A DNA stretch of 64,000 nucleotides from Lysobacter sp. S4-A87 (GCF_022637455.1 NZ_CP093341.1:806001-870000); one strand, 5' to 3'. Positions 1 through 8,609 are shown, numbered from the stretch's first letter. Notes: generated by a model not told the origin, from the sequence alone. Program-made: numbers and translations.

Positions 1-1
1 C

Positions 2-367
2 CAGTTCCAGTCCCCGATCGAGGAGCAGCGCTTCCACGACCTCGTCGCCGAACTGCGCTGCGTGATGTGCCAGAACCAGTCCCTGGCCGAATCCAATGCA
101 CAGATCGCCGTCGACCTGCGCCGCGAAGTGCTGGAACTGATGCGCCAGGGCAAGGACAACCGCGAGATCAAGCAGTTCCTGGTCGAACGCTACGGCGAGT
201 TCGTGTTGTACCGGCCCCAGGTTGAATCCAAGACGTGGTTGCTGTGGTTCGGCCCGGCCCTGGTGCTGCTGGCCGGCGGCATCGTGGTCGTCGGCGCGGT
301 GCGCAAGCGCCGCCAGGCGCCGGCCTCGGCAAAGACCAGCGACAGCAACGAAGAGCAGGAGTGGTAA
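2..367 (+). CDS. ccmH: Cytochrome c maturation protein CcmH/CycL (5' truncated)
   Basis: Thiol-oxidoreductase of cytochrome c maturation that keeps apocytochrome CXXCH cysteines reduced for haem ligation at the periplasmic face. The reading frame is open from base 2, so the N-terminus and signal peptide lie outside the window. The first residues visible include the family motif LRCVMCQNQ with both redox cysteines, followed by the helical bundle and one C-terminal membrane helix (LLWFGPALVLLAGGIVVVGAV) with a basic cytoplasmic tail. An internal GTG at 62 is not the true start. The stop overlaps the next start (TAATG), so it is translationally coupled to ccmI. Confidence 0.93.
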   Translation, partial: QFQSPIEEQRFHDLVAELRCVMCQNQSLAESNAQIAVDLRREVLELMRQGKDNREIKQFLVERYGEFVLYRPQVESKTWLLWFGPALVLLAGGIVVVGAVRKRRQAPASAKTSDSNEEQEW

Positions 368-1371
368 TGGTCGGTTTCGTGATTGCCGGCCTCGTGCTGG
401 CCGTGCTGGTGCTGGCCTATGTGCTGCGACCGTTGTGGAGGACCCGTCCCATTGCCGGGTTCGCAGTGATTGCCGGGCTGACCCTGGCCACTGCTCTCAC
501 CTACGTCGCCATCGGCACGCCCGCCGCGCTGGATTCGGCGCAGCGACGCGCACCGGAAACCCTGGGCGATGCCATCACCCAGCTCGAGGCCGAACTCAAG
601 CGCGACCCCAACCAGGTCGAAGGCTGGCGCCTGCTTGCCCGCGCACGCGTCGCCGAAGGCGAACCGGCCAAGGCACGCGATGCGCTGATGCGTGCGCTCA
701 AGCTGATGCCGGACGACCCGGACCTGCTGGCCGAAGCGGCAGAGATGCGCGCCATCGCGGCGCCTGGCCGCCAGTTTGATGCGGAAGGCATTTCGATGCT
801 GCGCCATGCGCTCGAAGTGCAGCCGATGCACCAGCGTGCCCGCTGGTTCCTCGGCATCGCCCAGCGCCAGGCCAAGCAGCCGGCCGAAGCCGCGCGCACC
901 TGGGAGCCGCTGCTCACGGTGGTCAGTGGCAGCACCGGCGAGAGCCTGCGCGAACAGATCAACGCCGCGCGTGGCGAGGCGGGCCTGCCACCATTGCCGC
1001 CGTCGGCCGTGCCGACGCAAGCCGCCGGCGCAGGCCTCAAGGTCAAGGTGACGCTGGCACCGGCGCTGGCCGCGAAGCTGCCGGCCAACGCCAGCCTGTT
1101 CGTGATCGCGCGCCAGCCCGGCGGACCGCCGATGCCGGTCGCCGTCGAGAAGCTCGCAGCCGCGAACTTCCCGGTCGAAGTAACGCTCGACGATGGCGAC
1201 AGCCCGATGCCGACGATGAAGCTCTCGCAGCTGGACCGGGTGGAAGTACTTGCGCGTGTGTCGTCCAGCGGCAATGCGATTCCGCAGGCAGGGGACTTCG
1301 AAGCCATGGCGAAACCGGCCGGCAAGGATGCGGGCACGATCGAGTTGCTGATCGACCAGGTTCGGCCATAA
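367..1371 (+). CDS. ccmI: Cytochrome c maturation protein CcmI/CycH
   Basis: Apocytochrome c chaperone of the Ccm system I pathway, delivering apocytochrome to the CcmF/CcmH haem lyase. 334 residues. The start is the ATG overlapping the ccmH stop; it gives two N-terminal membrane helices (MVGFVIAGLVLAVLVLAYVL and a second near residues 24-44). They are followed by TPR-like helices that contain DPNQVEGWRLLARARV and RARWFLGIAQRQ, and a C-terminal periplasmic beta domain (KVKVTLAPALAAKLPANAS). This order matches the fused CcmI/CycH architecture. It is the last gene of the ccm operon here; metX begins 27 bases later. Confidence 0.9.
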   Translation: MVGFVIAGLVLAVLVLAYVLRPLWRTRPIAGFAVIAGLTLATALTYVAIGTPAALDSAQRRAPETLGDAITQLEAELKRDPNQVEGWRLLARARVAEGEPAKARDALMRALKLMPDDPDLLAEAAEMRAIAAPGRQFDAEGISMLRHALEVQPMHQRARWFLGIAQRQAKQPAEAARTWEPLLTVVSGSTGESLREQINAARGEAGLPPLPPSAVPTQAAGAGLKVKVTLAPALAAKLPANASLFVIARQPGGPPMPVAVEKLAAANFPVEVTLDDGDSPMPTMKLSQLDRVEVLARVSSSGNAIPQAGDFEAMAKPAGKDAGTIELLIDQVRP

Positions 1372-1398
1372 CTCGGCCGAGCCCGTTAAGCTTCCCCC

Positions 1399-2535
1399 AT
1401 GACCGAATTCATCCCCCCCGGTACCCGCTGGTTCGACCTGCCCTCGCCGTTCCCGATGAAGCGCGGCGGCGCGCTGAACAACGCCCGCGTCGCCTACGAA
1501 ACCTGGGGCACGCTCAATGCCGCCGGTGACAATGCCGTCCTGATCGTCACCGGCCTGTCGCCCGATGCGCACGCGGCCAGCAACGAAGGCAATCCGGAAC
1601 CGGGCTGGTGGGAACAGATGCTCGGCCCGGGAAAGCCAATCGACAGCGACCACTGGTTCGTCATCTGCGTCAATTCGCTCGGCAGCTGCAAAGGCTCGAC
1701 CGGGCCGGCCTCGATCAATCCCGACACCGGCGCACCGTATCGGCTGAGCTTCCCCGACCTGTCGGTCGAGGACGGCGCGCAGGCGGCCGCGCATGTCGTG
1801 CACGCGCTCGGCATCACCAGCCTGGCCTGCATCATCGGCAATTCCATGGGCGGCATGACCGCGCTGGCGTTCCTGCACCTGCATCCGGGCCTGGCGCGCA
1901 GCCATATCAACATTTCCGGTGCGGCCAAGGCGCTGCCGTTCTCGATCGCGATCCGTTCGCTGCAGCGCGAAGCAATCCGCCTCGACCCGAACTGGAACCA
2001 CGGCCAGTACGACGACGAGCGCTACCCCGAGGCCGGCATGCGCATGGCGCGCAAGCTCGGCGTGATCACCTACCGCTCGGCGCTTGAGTGGGATGGGCGA
2101 TTCGGTCGCGTGCGGCTGGATTCGGACCGCACCGAAGACGAGCCCTTCGGCCTCGAATTCGAGGTCGAAAGCTACCTGGAAGGCCACGCCCGCCGCTTCG
2201 TGCGCCGCTTCGACCCCAATTGCTACCTCTACCTGAGCCGTTCGATGGACTGGTTCGACCTGGGCGAGTACTGCAGCGACCGCCAGGGCAACGGCGAGGC
2301 CGACACCCGGGCCGGCCTGGCCGGGCTGCGCGTGGAGAAGGCGCTGGCGATCGGCGTCCACACCGACATCCTGTTTCCGCTGCAGCAGCAGGAGGAGATC
2401 GCCGAAGGCCTGCGCGCCGGCGGAGCCGACTCGCGGTTCCTGCCGCTGCCGTCGCCGCAGGGGCATGACGCCTTCCTGGTCGACATCGCACGCTTCGGAC
2501 CGGCCGTCGGCGACTTCCTGAACGGCCTTCGCTGA
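1399..2535 (+). CDS. metX: Serine/homoserine O-succinyltransferase (MetX family)
   Basis: Alpha/beta-hydrolase-fold acyltransferase of 378 residues. Nucleophile Ser149 lies in GNSMGG, Asp323 in HTDILFP and His356 in SPQGHDAF, completing the triad. The sequence resembles the Xanthomonad MetX group, which established work assigns to L-serine (rather than homoserine) O-succinylation, feeding cysteine synthesis through O-succinylserine. Substrate cannot be settled by eye. The neighbouring cysteine dioxygenase gene favours a cysteine role. No SAM or T-box-like leader fits in the 27-base gap after ccmI. Confidence 0.88.
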   Translation: MTEFIPPGTRWFDLPSPFPMKRGGALNNARVAYETWGTLNAAGDNAVLIVTGLSPDAHAASNEGNPEPGWWEQMLGPGKPIDSDHWFVICVNSLGSCKGSTGPASINPDTGAPYRLSFPDLSVEDGAQAAAHVVHALGITSLACIIGNSMGGMTALAFLHLHPGLARSHINISGAAKALPFSIAIRSLQREAIRLDPNWNHGQYDDERYPEAGMRMARKLGVITYRSALEWDGRFGRVRLDSDRTEDEPFGLEFEVESYLEGHARRFVRRFDPNCYLYLSRSMDWFDLGEYCSDRQGNGEADTRAGLAGLRVEKALAIGVHTDILFPLQQQEEIAEGLRAGGADSRFLPLPSPQGHDAFLVDIARFGPAVGDFLNGLR

Positions 2536-2615
2536 ACGGCCCGCCAAGTGTCCGTACCGCCGTAGATTGATGCGGCGCAAGATTCGCTGCGCCGGGTGCA
2601 CGATAGAATTGCACC

Positions 2616-3212
2616 ATGACGATCAACGACGCACTGCCCGACCTCGATTTCCCCGGCCACGACAAGCTGGTCGCCGCCATCGACGCCGCGGTTGCGGCCG
2701 GTGACGAACATGCCGTGACCGCGGCACTGCGCACGACCCTGTGCGGCATGATCCGCGACCGCGACGTGCAGCTGCCATCGTGCGTGCACGACCCGATCGA
2801 AGACCACTACGCGCGCCGCGAGATCTACCGCAGCCCGCGCCTGGGCTACAGCGTCGTCGCCATGACCTGGGGGCCCGGCCAGGGCACGCCTGTGCATGAC
2901 CATTGCGGCCTGTGGTGTGTCGAGGGCGTCTGGGACGGTGAGCTGGAAATCACCCAGTACGAACTGCTTGAACGCGACGGCGAGCGTTTCCGCTTCCGCG
3001 CCGCAGGTGGCATGCACGCCGGCCCCGGCAGTGCCGGCAGCCTGATCCCGCCGCACGAGTACCACACCATCCGCAACGCCAGCCGCGAGTCGGTCGCCGT
3101 CTCGCTGCACATCTACAAGGCGCCGATGGAAGCGTGCTCGATGTTCGTCCCCAACGAAGGCGAATGGTTCGCCCGCGTCGCCAAGACGCTGCAGACCGAC
3201 GAAGCCGCGTAA
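2616..3212 (+). CDS. cdo: Cysteine dioxygenase family cupin
   Basis: 198-residue cupin of the cysteine dioxygenase family (PF05995), oxidising cysteine to cysteine sulfinate with non-haem Fe(II). Visible signatures: first metal motif PVHDHCGLWCVEG (His94, His96), the DGELEITQYEL strand, and a third ligand, probably His150, in HEYHTIRNAS. The CVEG cysteine sits close behind the HxH motif, unlike the position of the mammalian Cys-Tyr crosslink. The gene lies 80 bases after metX on the same strand, so synthesis and disposal of cysteine may be co-controlled. Related 3-mercaptopropionate dioxygenases are an alternative substrate class. Confidence 0.82.
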   Translation: MTINDALPDLDFPGHDKLVAAIDAAVAAGDEHAVTAALRTTLCGMIRDRDVQLPSCVHDPIEDHYARREIYRSPRLGYSVVAMTWGPGQGTPVHDHCGLWCVEGVWDGELEITQYELLERDGERFRFRAAGGMHAGPGSAGSLIPPHEYHTIRNASRESVAVSLHIYKAPMEACSMFVPNEGEWFARVAKTLQTDEAA

Positions 3213-3226
3213 GCCTCAAGTTTCTG

Positions 3227-3349
3227 TAGCCCCTCTCCCGCCTGCGGGGTGAGAGGACACTGCTTGCGAGCCATTGGCTCGCGTGTCCTCGAACGCCCGA
3301 GTGCTATGCGCTCGGGCCGGGGTGCGGGTTGGGGTGAGGGCTCGCCCGG
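3227..3349. repeat. Intergenic palindromic repeat, family A copy 1
   Basis: GC-rich intergenic element containing CCCCTCTCCCGCCTGCGGGG, an internal hairpin around GCGAGCCATTGGCTCGC, and the inverted end GGGTTGGGGTGAGGG. The same CCTCACCCCAACCCCTCTCCCGC core recurs at 38848-38886 and 55701-55805. It resembles a REP-type element in the cdo/DUF2214 gap; it codes for nothing I can recognise. Confidence 0.7.
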
Positions 3350-3429
3350 TCGCCAACGCCTGACCTCTGGCACTACACCTCAGCCCCCTATCGCATAGGG
3401 TGAGCGTTTCCGCCGGAGCCTCTCCCCCG

Positions 3430-3882
3430 ATGCTGACCGACTTCGTACTCGCCTCGCTCCACCACCTTCTCGTTTACGCACTGATCGCAATGCTGGTCGC
3501 ACAGTCGGTGCTGCTGCGCGGCGCCGTCGACCGCCCCACCCTGCAGCGCCTGGTCGGCATCGACAGGGGCTACGGCATCTGCGCGATGTTGCTGATCGTG
3601 GTCGGCATCTGCCGGATCATCTACGGGGTGAAGGGCCACGACTTCTACCTGCACAACCCGTGGTTCCACGCCAAGATGGGCGCTTTCGTGCTGGTCGGCC
3701 TGCTCTCGATCGTGCCGACCGTGCGCTTCCTGCGCTGGCGCAAGGCCCTGGCGACCAACCCGTCCTACCTGCCCGATGCCACCGAGGTCGGCAGGCTGCG
3801 CGGCATCGTCCGCTTCGAACTGATCCTGATCGCGGCGATCTTCGTCTTCGCCGCCGCGATGGCCCGCTACGGCGGCCTGTGA
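3430..3882 (+). CDS. DUF2214 family membrane protein
   Basis: 150-residue integral membrane protein with four predicted helices: LHHLLVYALIAMLVAQSVLL, YGICAMLLIVVGICRIIYG, MGAFVLVGLLSIVPTVRFL and a final FELILIAAIFVFAAAMARYG. The HHLL and FHAKMG positions match the DUF2214 family; the function is unknown. I chose the ATG at 3430 over the in-frame GTG 30 bases upstream because it places the first helix at the N-terminus without the poorly conserved leader. Monocistronic between a repeat and tRNA-Leu. Confidence 0.8.
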   Translation: MLTDFVLASLHHLLVYALIAMLVAQSVLLRGAVDRPTLQRLVGIDRGYGICAMLLIVVGICRIIYGVKGHDFYLHNPWFHAKMGAFVLVGLLSIVPTVRFLRWRKALATNPSYLPDATEVGRLRGIVRFELILIAAIFVFAAAMARYGGL

Positions 3883-3891
3883 GACATCCCC

Positions 3892-3921
3892 CTGCTACCG
3901 GGCGGCCGCGTCGGCTATACT
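3892..3921 (+). promoter_or_regulatory. Probable tRNA-Leu promoter
   Basis: TATACT (3916-3921) ends 10 bases before the mature tRNA 5' end, a near-consensus -10 box. The best -35 candidate, CTGCTA at 3892-3897 with an 18-base spacer, is weak. Confidence 0.5.
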
Positions 3922-3931
3922 GCGCGGCCGC

Positions 3932-4018
3932 GCCGGAATGGCGGAATCGGTAGACGCAGCGGACTCAAAATCCGCCGCCGTTAAAAGCGTGTGGGTTCGA
4001 GTCCCACTTCCGGCACCA
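3932..4018 (+). tRNA. tRNA-Leu(CAA)
   Basis: 87 bases with encoded CCA. The acceptor GCCGGAA pairs with TTCCGGC. The anticodon arm is GCGGA-CTCAAAA-TCCGC, giving anticodon CAA, which reads UUG. The long variable arm (CGCCGTTAAAAGCG) is typical of class II tRNA-Leu. The T arm is GTGGG-TTCGAGT-CCCAC. Followed directly by a terminator, so probably a single-gene unit. Confidence 0.97.
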
Positions 4019-4026
4019 ATCGCTTG

Positions 4027-4056
4027 AAGCCCCAAGGGAGACCTCGGGGCTTTTTT
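4027..4056 (+). terminator. Rho-independent terminator of tRNA-Leu
   Basis: AGCCCC-A-AGG-GAGA-CCT-C-GGGGCT stem with a GAGA loop, followed by TTTTTT at 4051-4056. Confidence 0.85.
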
Positions 4057-4100
4057 CGTTTCCGCCGCTCATCAGCTCGCAGAACGCTTCCAGCAGGACC

Positions 4101-5576
4101 TCAGGCGCGTTCCACGTCCGGCAACTTCCAGCTCTTGTCGAACACCGGCGCTTCCGGCCCGTAGAAGCGGAAGATCAACTCGAAGCGCCCCTTCGGATCG
4201 GTCGGCACCCAGTTGGAGTCCCTGCCGGCGGGCGCCTTCGGGCCGAAGTACACGTCGACCGAACCGTCGGCGTTCTTCTGCAATCCGGGCGTCAGCGAAG
4301 ACCGGCTGGCCCATGGCATGTCGCGTATGAGCGCGTGGGTCGCCCGGTCATATGCGGTGACCGACCAGTACAGCCTTACGGGCACGTTTGCCGGAACGTG
4401 CAGGCGGTAGTGGCCGCTTCCCTTCAACGGCTCGCCATCCGCGCTCTTCTGATTGAACAGATAGAACTGGCCCGTCCCGAGGTGCTTGGCACTGAAGAAC
4501 GCATATGAGTACGTGACCCCACGAGCGTCCACAGGATACTGGGCGGGATCGGCGTAGGCCGACTGGATCTCCTTCATCAGGTCGGCAGGCGCCGGCAGCG
4601 TCCAGCGGCTGCCGTCGATATACGGGGCCGGGAAATGTCCGCTCTCGTAGCGGGAATCGATCCACGCGTGCGCTTCACGCGCGGCAACGTCGAGGCGTTT
4701 GCGCGCCTGCGCGTCCGGCTGGAACGGCTTGCCCTTCTCGATGCCGATCGTCCGCAGCGGATCGATCATCACCCTGTCGCGATCCAGCCACGGCTCGCGT
4801 TGCACCACACGATCCAGCAGTTCGTAGAAGCTTGCGTCATAAGGGATCGTGCCATCGAACACGGAATCGATGGCATCGACGAAGCGCGTCTGCGGCGGAT
4901 TGGCGGCCTGCGAGAGCGGATAGACCTTGATCCGCTTCGCGTAGGCCACGGACTTGGCGACATCCGCCTCGCTGCCGCTGGCAAGATTGGATCGCAACAA
5001 CGCGTAGGTACCGAAGGTCGCTGACGGCATCGCGATATAGCCTCGCGGTATCGGCCCCTTGAAGCCCGGAGGCAGGATCAGGTACTTGCCGCCCTTGCCC
5101 TTGTCTACGCCAGCGGGGCCGACGTCCTCGATTGCCGTTTGCCAGGCGTCGTCGACACTGCCGGTGATGGAGCCGCCCTGCGCGGGCGGAATCTCGAGCA
5201 CGACCGGCCCTGCGTCGGTCGTGTTGAAGAACGGAATGAGATAGATCGTGTCCGGGTTCGGCGTAAGCGTCTGGTTCTTCCAGCCGGACGGGCGCGACCA
5301 GAACACGATCTCGTTGTCCTTGCCGCCGAGCTTGTGCGTCGCATCGCGCATCCGCTCGAAGTTGACGGCTGGCATGCCCCATACCACTGCCTCGACCGCG
5401 CGACGCTTCACGGCACGCTCCGAGATCGCTTCCGGCGTGAGCGCGGCGGTGTTGGCACTGTCGGCGGGCGGAACTGCAGGGTCGGCGATGGGCGCCACCT
5501 CGTGCTGGCGAAGGCAGGCGGTCAGACACCAGCATCCGAGAAACAGCGCACTCATGCGAGCCAATGTCGGCATCAT
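4101..5576 (-). CDS. DUF1254/DUF1214 domain lipoprotein
   Basis: 491 residues. The N-terminus carries a lipoprotein signal with lipobox LTAC (Cys21 from this ATG; an alternative ATG seven codons in also keeps the lipobox). The first half holds DUF1254 features (EAVVWGMPAVNFERM, NQTLTPNPDTIYLIPFF). The C-terminal half holds DUF1214 (PVRLYWSVTAYDRATHALIRDMP; NADGSVDVYFGPKAP). Family members are exported proteins of unknown biochemical activity. Transcribed toward tRNA-Leu; the LuxR/HD regulator lies 130 bases upstream on the same strand and could control it. Confidence 0.85.
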   Translation of the reverse strand: MMPTLARMSALFLGCWCLTACLRQHEVAPIADPAVPPADSANTAALTPEAISERAVKRRAVEAVVWGMPAVNFERMRDATHKLGGKDNEIVFWSRPSGWKNQTLTPNPDTIYLIPFFNTTDAGPVVLEIPPAQGGSITGSVDDAWQTAIEDVGPAGVDKGKGGKYLILPPGFKGPIPRGYIAMPSATFGTYALLRSNLASGSEADVAKSVAYAKRIKVYPLSQAANPPQTRFVDAIDSVFDGTIPYDASFYELLDRVVQREPWLDRDRVMIDPLRTIGIEKGKPFQPDAQARKRLDVAAREAHAWIDSRYESGHFPAPYIDGSRWTLPAPADLMKEIQSAYADPAQYPVDARGVTYSYAFFSAKHLGTGQFYLFNQKSADGEPLKGSGHYRLHVPANVPVRLYWSVTAYDRATHALIRDMPWASRSSLTPGLQKNADGSVDVYFGPKAPAGRDSNWVPTDPKGRFELIFRFYGPEAPVFDKSWKLPDVERA

Positions 5577-5706
5577 CAGCTCCTGGTTCCTCGTCGTCGG
5601 CAGTCCGTGCCGCCGCTATCGACGGCACGGTGGAGTTCCGGCAGCCTGCCCCGCGTGTCGTTGCAAGGACGTGAATGACGATCCGCAGCTAGCGCGCCGG
5701 CCAGCG

Positions 5707-7176
5707 CTACAACAAGCCCAGTTGCGTGGCCTTCAATGTTGCCGCCGCACGCGTCGTGCACTCCAGCTTGCGGAACACGCTTTCCACGTGCGTGCGCACG
5801 GTACTTGGACTGATGGAGAGTTTCTGCGCCGCCTGCTTGTTGCTGGCGCCCAGGCTGATCCAGCGCAGGACATCTCGCTCCCGCTCCGTGAGCAGTCCGG
5901 TCGATGGCGGTGGCGGCGATCGTTTGGCCTCCCGGCGCGTGTCGAAAAGCGCATTGACGACGGCCGGGTCATGTCGGCCCGCTGCAGCTTCGGCCATCAA
6001 CAGATCGCGCGCTTCGTGATCGGCATACGCTCCGCGCCAGGGTCGCTCGACACGAAGCGCTGCCAGCGCCACCGCCGCGGCGAGGACGCGTCCTTCCAGC
6101 GGGATGCTGACTGACTTCACCTCGCGAAAGTAGCCCGAACCATCGGGTCGCTCGTACGCGTAGGAGGCCACTTCCGCCTCCGCTGCGAGCGAGCCGATCT
6201 GTCGCGCGGCACGGCCGGTCCAGTACGGCACCAGGCGGACGCGCTCCCATGCCGACTCGGCGAGTCGGCCCGGCGTATCCCAGACCATGTTTGGCACGGC
6301 AGCTCGCCCGATGCCATGTATGAGCGCGGCCCGGTACACCCGCTGCTGGCTGACTTCGTCCAGGCCCAGCTGCAGCGCTGCGTTGCGCGCAATCTGCGCC
6401 ACGTTGCGCGAATGGCCGGTCATCCATGGCAGTTTCAGGTCGATGACGTGGGCGAGAATCTCCAGCGATGTCGTACGCCCGGCCAGCACCGCTTCCAGCG
6501 AACACGGGCCGGACAAGGTCGGGTCTTCATCGAGCGCCGACAGCCACTGGCGCGCGTGCGCGAGGACCACGTTGGCAAGTGCTCGCGGGTAAAGCGTGTC
6601 CGCGCGCTCGGCGATGAGCCTGCATGCCTGGTCGAGGCCGTAGAGCCGGTTGAAGATGTCGAGATCGCCGGCAAGCGAGGCCATGTAGACCGCTGTCGGA
6701 ACCTGTTCGCCACGCAGTCCATCAGGTGCACCACTGCCGTCATGGCTCTCGAACAGGTGGCGCAGGGCGAACTGCGTTTCTTCATCCAGTCCCAGTTGTT
6801 CGGCTATGTCGCCTGACACTTCGCAATGGATTCGAGAGAGCGACAGGAATGCCGATCCCTTGTTGCGGGTCCCTGAACGAAAACTGCTTCCAGAAGACTG
6901 GATCGCGAGCAGCGCTTTCCGGCCGCCGACGTCGTCGCCGAACAGCTGGGCGAATTCCGGCGCGTTGGCTGTACAGCCCGACCACCGCAGCAGCGCGACG
7001 GCAGTGGCGCGCGTGCGTGCCGCGTGGTCCGCGCCGGCCTCGCGGGCAAGTTGCCCTGCCATCCATGCGGCACGCGGCGAATGGTCGGTAGGTTGCCCCA
7101 TGGCCAGGTCGCCGACGAACGCCAGCGACCGGATCACATCGAGGAGGGCGACTGCGGAATCGTCCACGGTCTTCAT
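5707..7176 (-). CDS. LuxR-type regulator with degenerate tandem HD-GYP modules
   Basis: 489 residues. The C-terminal ~65 residues form a LuxR/FixJ helix-turn-helix (LTERERDVLRWISLGASNKQAA...STVRTHVESVFRKLE). The rest looks like two HD-GYP-type repeats: ESHDGSGAPDGLRGEQVP in the first and RPDGSGYFREVKSVSIPLEG in the second. Key metal ligands are missing: the second module has LIHGIGR (His287-Gly288) where active enzymes have HD. A sensory, non-catalytic role is therefore more likely than cyclic-di-GMP hydrolysis (inference). Divergent from the alpha/beta hydrolase gene at 7348. Confidence 0.8.
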   Translation of the reverse strand: MKTVDDSAVALLDVIRSLAFVGDLAMGQPTDHSPRAAWMAGQLAREAGADHAARTRATAVALLRWSGCTANAPEFAQLFGDDVGGRKALLAIQSSGSSFRSGTRNKGSAFLSLSRIHCEVSGDIAEQLGLDEETQFALRHLFESHDGSGAPDGLRGEQVPTAVYMASLAGDLDIFNRLYGLDQACRLIAERADTLYPRALANVVLAHARQWLSALDEDPTLSGPCSLEAVLAGRTTSLEILAHVIDLKLPWMTGHSRNVAQIARNAALQLGLDEVSQQRVYRAALIHGIGRAAVPNMVWDTPGRLAESAWERVRLVPYWTGRAARQIGSLAAEAEVASYAYERPDGSGYFREVKSVSIPLEGRVLAAAVALAALRVERPWRGAYADHEARDLLMAEAAAGRHDPAVVNALFDTRREAKRSPPPPSTGLLTERERDVLRWISLGASNKQAAQKLSISPSTVRTHVESVFRKLECTTRAAATLKATQLGLL

Positions 7177-7347
7177 TGCCTCTACACAGGGTGGACGGGA
7201 AGTCTATCCCTGCCCTTCCCGTCCGGGCCTCGGTCATTCAACCGATGGTGCACGCAGGGAGCAGGCGGCAATCTGCGCTCCAAGGTTGGTTCGCCAGCCC
7301 CTCCGCCGAAAGACCGACCCGCCTCACTATCCATCCTGGAGAATCCC

Positions 7348-8121
7348 ATGAAACTGAAGTCGCTCGCGATCGCCGCGGTTGCCGCCCTGTCCCTGGCCTC
7401 CACCGCGCACGCAGCCAAACCCTCCCCGGCCCCGAAGGCCGTCAAGAACGTCGTACTGGTCCATGGCGGCTTCGTTGACGGCTCCGGCTGGCAGAAGGTC
7501 TACGACATCCTCAAAAAGGATGGCTACAACGTCAGCATCGTGCAGAACCCGACCCTCTCGCTCGCCGATGACGTCGCTGTCACCAAGCGCGTCATCGCCC
7601 AGCAGGATGGCCCCGTCGTGCTGGTCGGCCATTCCTATGGCGGCGTGGTGATCTCCGAAGCCGGCACCGACCCGAAGGTCGAGCGCCTGGTGTACATCGC
7701 CGCGTTTGCGCCGGATGCTGGCGAGTCGGTGCAGACGCTGATCGCCAATCCGCCGCCGGGCGCGGCGCAGCCGCCGATCCTGCCGCCGCAGGATGGCTTC
7801 CTGTTCCTCGACCGGGCGAAGTTCGCCGCCTCGTTCGCAGGTGATGTCCCGGCAGAGGAGGCAGAGTTCATGGCGGCGTCGCAGGTGCCGTGGGGTGTTG
7901 AAGCCCTCGCTGGCAAGGTCACCGTGCCGGCATGGAAGGCGAAGGCGAGCTGGTATCTCGTCGCCACCGACGACCATATGATCCCGCCGCCGGCCCAGCA
8001 GATGATGGCCAAACGCGCTGGCGCGACCGTCACCAAAGTTCCGGGCAGCCATGCCATCTATGTGTCCAGGCCCGACGCGGTCGCCATGCTCATCGAGCAG
8101 GCGGCACAGGGCAAGAAGTAA
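7348..8121 (+). CDS. Exported alpha/beta hydrolase
   Basis: 257 residues, Sec signal peptide (MKLKSLAIAAVAALSLASTAHA). Alpha/beta-hydrolase fold with oxyanion motif LVHGGFVDGSGW, nucleophile Ser96 in GHSYGG, acid in ATDDHMIPP and His in PGSHAIYVS. This short type (about 230 mature residues) resembles EstC/salicylate-esterase-like hydrolases; substrate unknown. The ATG at 7348 has TGGAGA upstream and gives the signal peptide; the longer open frame starting at 7024 is antisense to the regulator and not credible. Followed by a perfect hairpin. Confidence 0.85.
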   Translation: MKLKSLAIAAVAALSLASTAHAAKPSPAPKAVKNVVLVHGGFVDGSGWQKVYDILKKDGYNVSIVQNPTLSLADDVAVTKRVIAQQDGPVVLVGHSYGGVVISEAGTDPKVERLVYIAAFAPDAGESVQTLIANPPPGAAQPPILPPQDGFLFLDRAKFAASFAGDVPAEEAEFMAASQVPWGVEALAGKVTVPAWKAKASWYLVATDDHMIPPPAQQMMAKRAGATVTKVPGSHAIYVSRPDAVAMLIEQAAQGKK

Positions 8122-8141
8122 ACCGCCTTGCAAACCAGGCA

Positions 8142-8165
8142 GGCGCCCCGCCACAGCGGGGCGCC
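8142..8165. terminator. Hairpin terminator between convergent genes
   Basis: Perfect 10-bp inverted repeat GGCGCCCCGC-CACA-GCGGGGCGCC, followed by ATTGCTTTG. It lies between the stops of the hydrolase and the CBS gene and probably ends both transcripts; the T-tract is weak. Confidence 0.6.
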
Positions 8166-8177
8166 ATTGCTTTGTGA

Positions 8178-8609
8178 TCAATGCGCAGCGATGTAGATAT
8201 CCCGTAGCACGTCCCGCTCGAGCGCGAGTTCGTCCAGCCGGTTCTTGACGATGTCGCCCAGGCTGACGATGCCCACGAGCACATCGTTGCTGATCACCGG
8301 CAGGTGTCGCAGGCGCGCATGGGTCATCAGGGTCATTGCCTGCTTGACGCTGGTGTCGGGCGCAATGCTCTCGACGGCGCTCTTGAGCAGCCGGCTCAGT
8401 GGACGCGTTCCAGCCTGGACGCCGTCCTCGGCCACGGCGGCTACGATGTCCTGTTCGGAAACCACACCCACTGGGTGCGCATCGCGGGTGACGACCAGCG
8501 CGGCAATCTTGTGCGACGTCATCTTCTGGGCTGCCGCGCCGATCGTGTCGCCGGCATCGATGGTGACAACGGCGCCGGACTTGGTCTTGAGCAGTTCCTG
8601 GATCTTCAT
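8178..8609 (-). CDS. CBS-domain protein
   Basis: 143 residues consisting of a CBS pair (Bateman module). CBS1: MKIQELLKTKSGAVVTIDAGDTIGAAAQKM...VGVVSEQDIVAAV. CBS2: VESIAPDTSVKQAMTLMTHARLRHLPVI...LVGIVSLGDIVKNRL. These modules bind adenine nucleotides and regulate partner proteins; no catalytic domain is attached. The internal ATG at 8609 is preferred to the ATG 51 bases upstream because homologous CBS proteins begin MKIQELL-like. Monocistronic. Confidence 0.88.
   Translation of the reverse strand: MKIQELLKTKSGAVVTIDAGDTIGAAAQKMTSHKIAALVVTRDAHPVGVVSEQDIVAAVAEDGVQAGTRPLSRLLKSAVESIAPDTSVKQAMTLMTHARLRHLPVISNDVLVGIVSLGDIVKNRLDELALERDVLRDIYIAAH

Noticed and set aside
1372-1398. Possible riboswitch before metX
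   Set aside because: Only 27 bases separate ccmI and metX; no room for a SAM aptamer.
190-2601. 803-codon minus-strand open frame across ccmH, ccmI and metX
   Set aside because: Low-complexity Arg/His/Gly-rich translation, antisense to three recognised genes; a high-GC artefact.
3932-4018. tRNA-Leu as an integration site
   Set aside because: No integrase, no direct repeat of the tRNA 3' end and no phage genes are found in the flanks.
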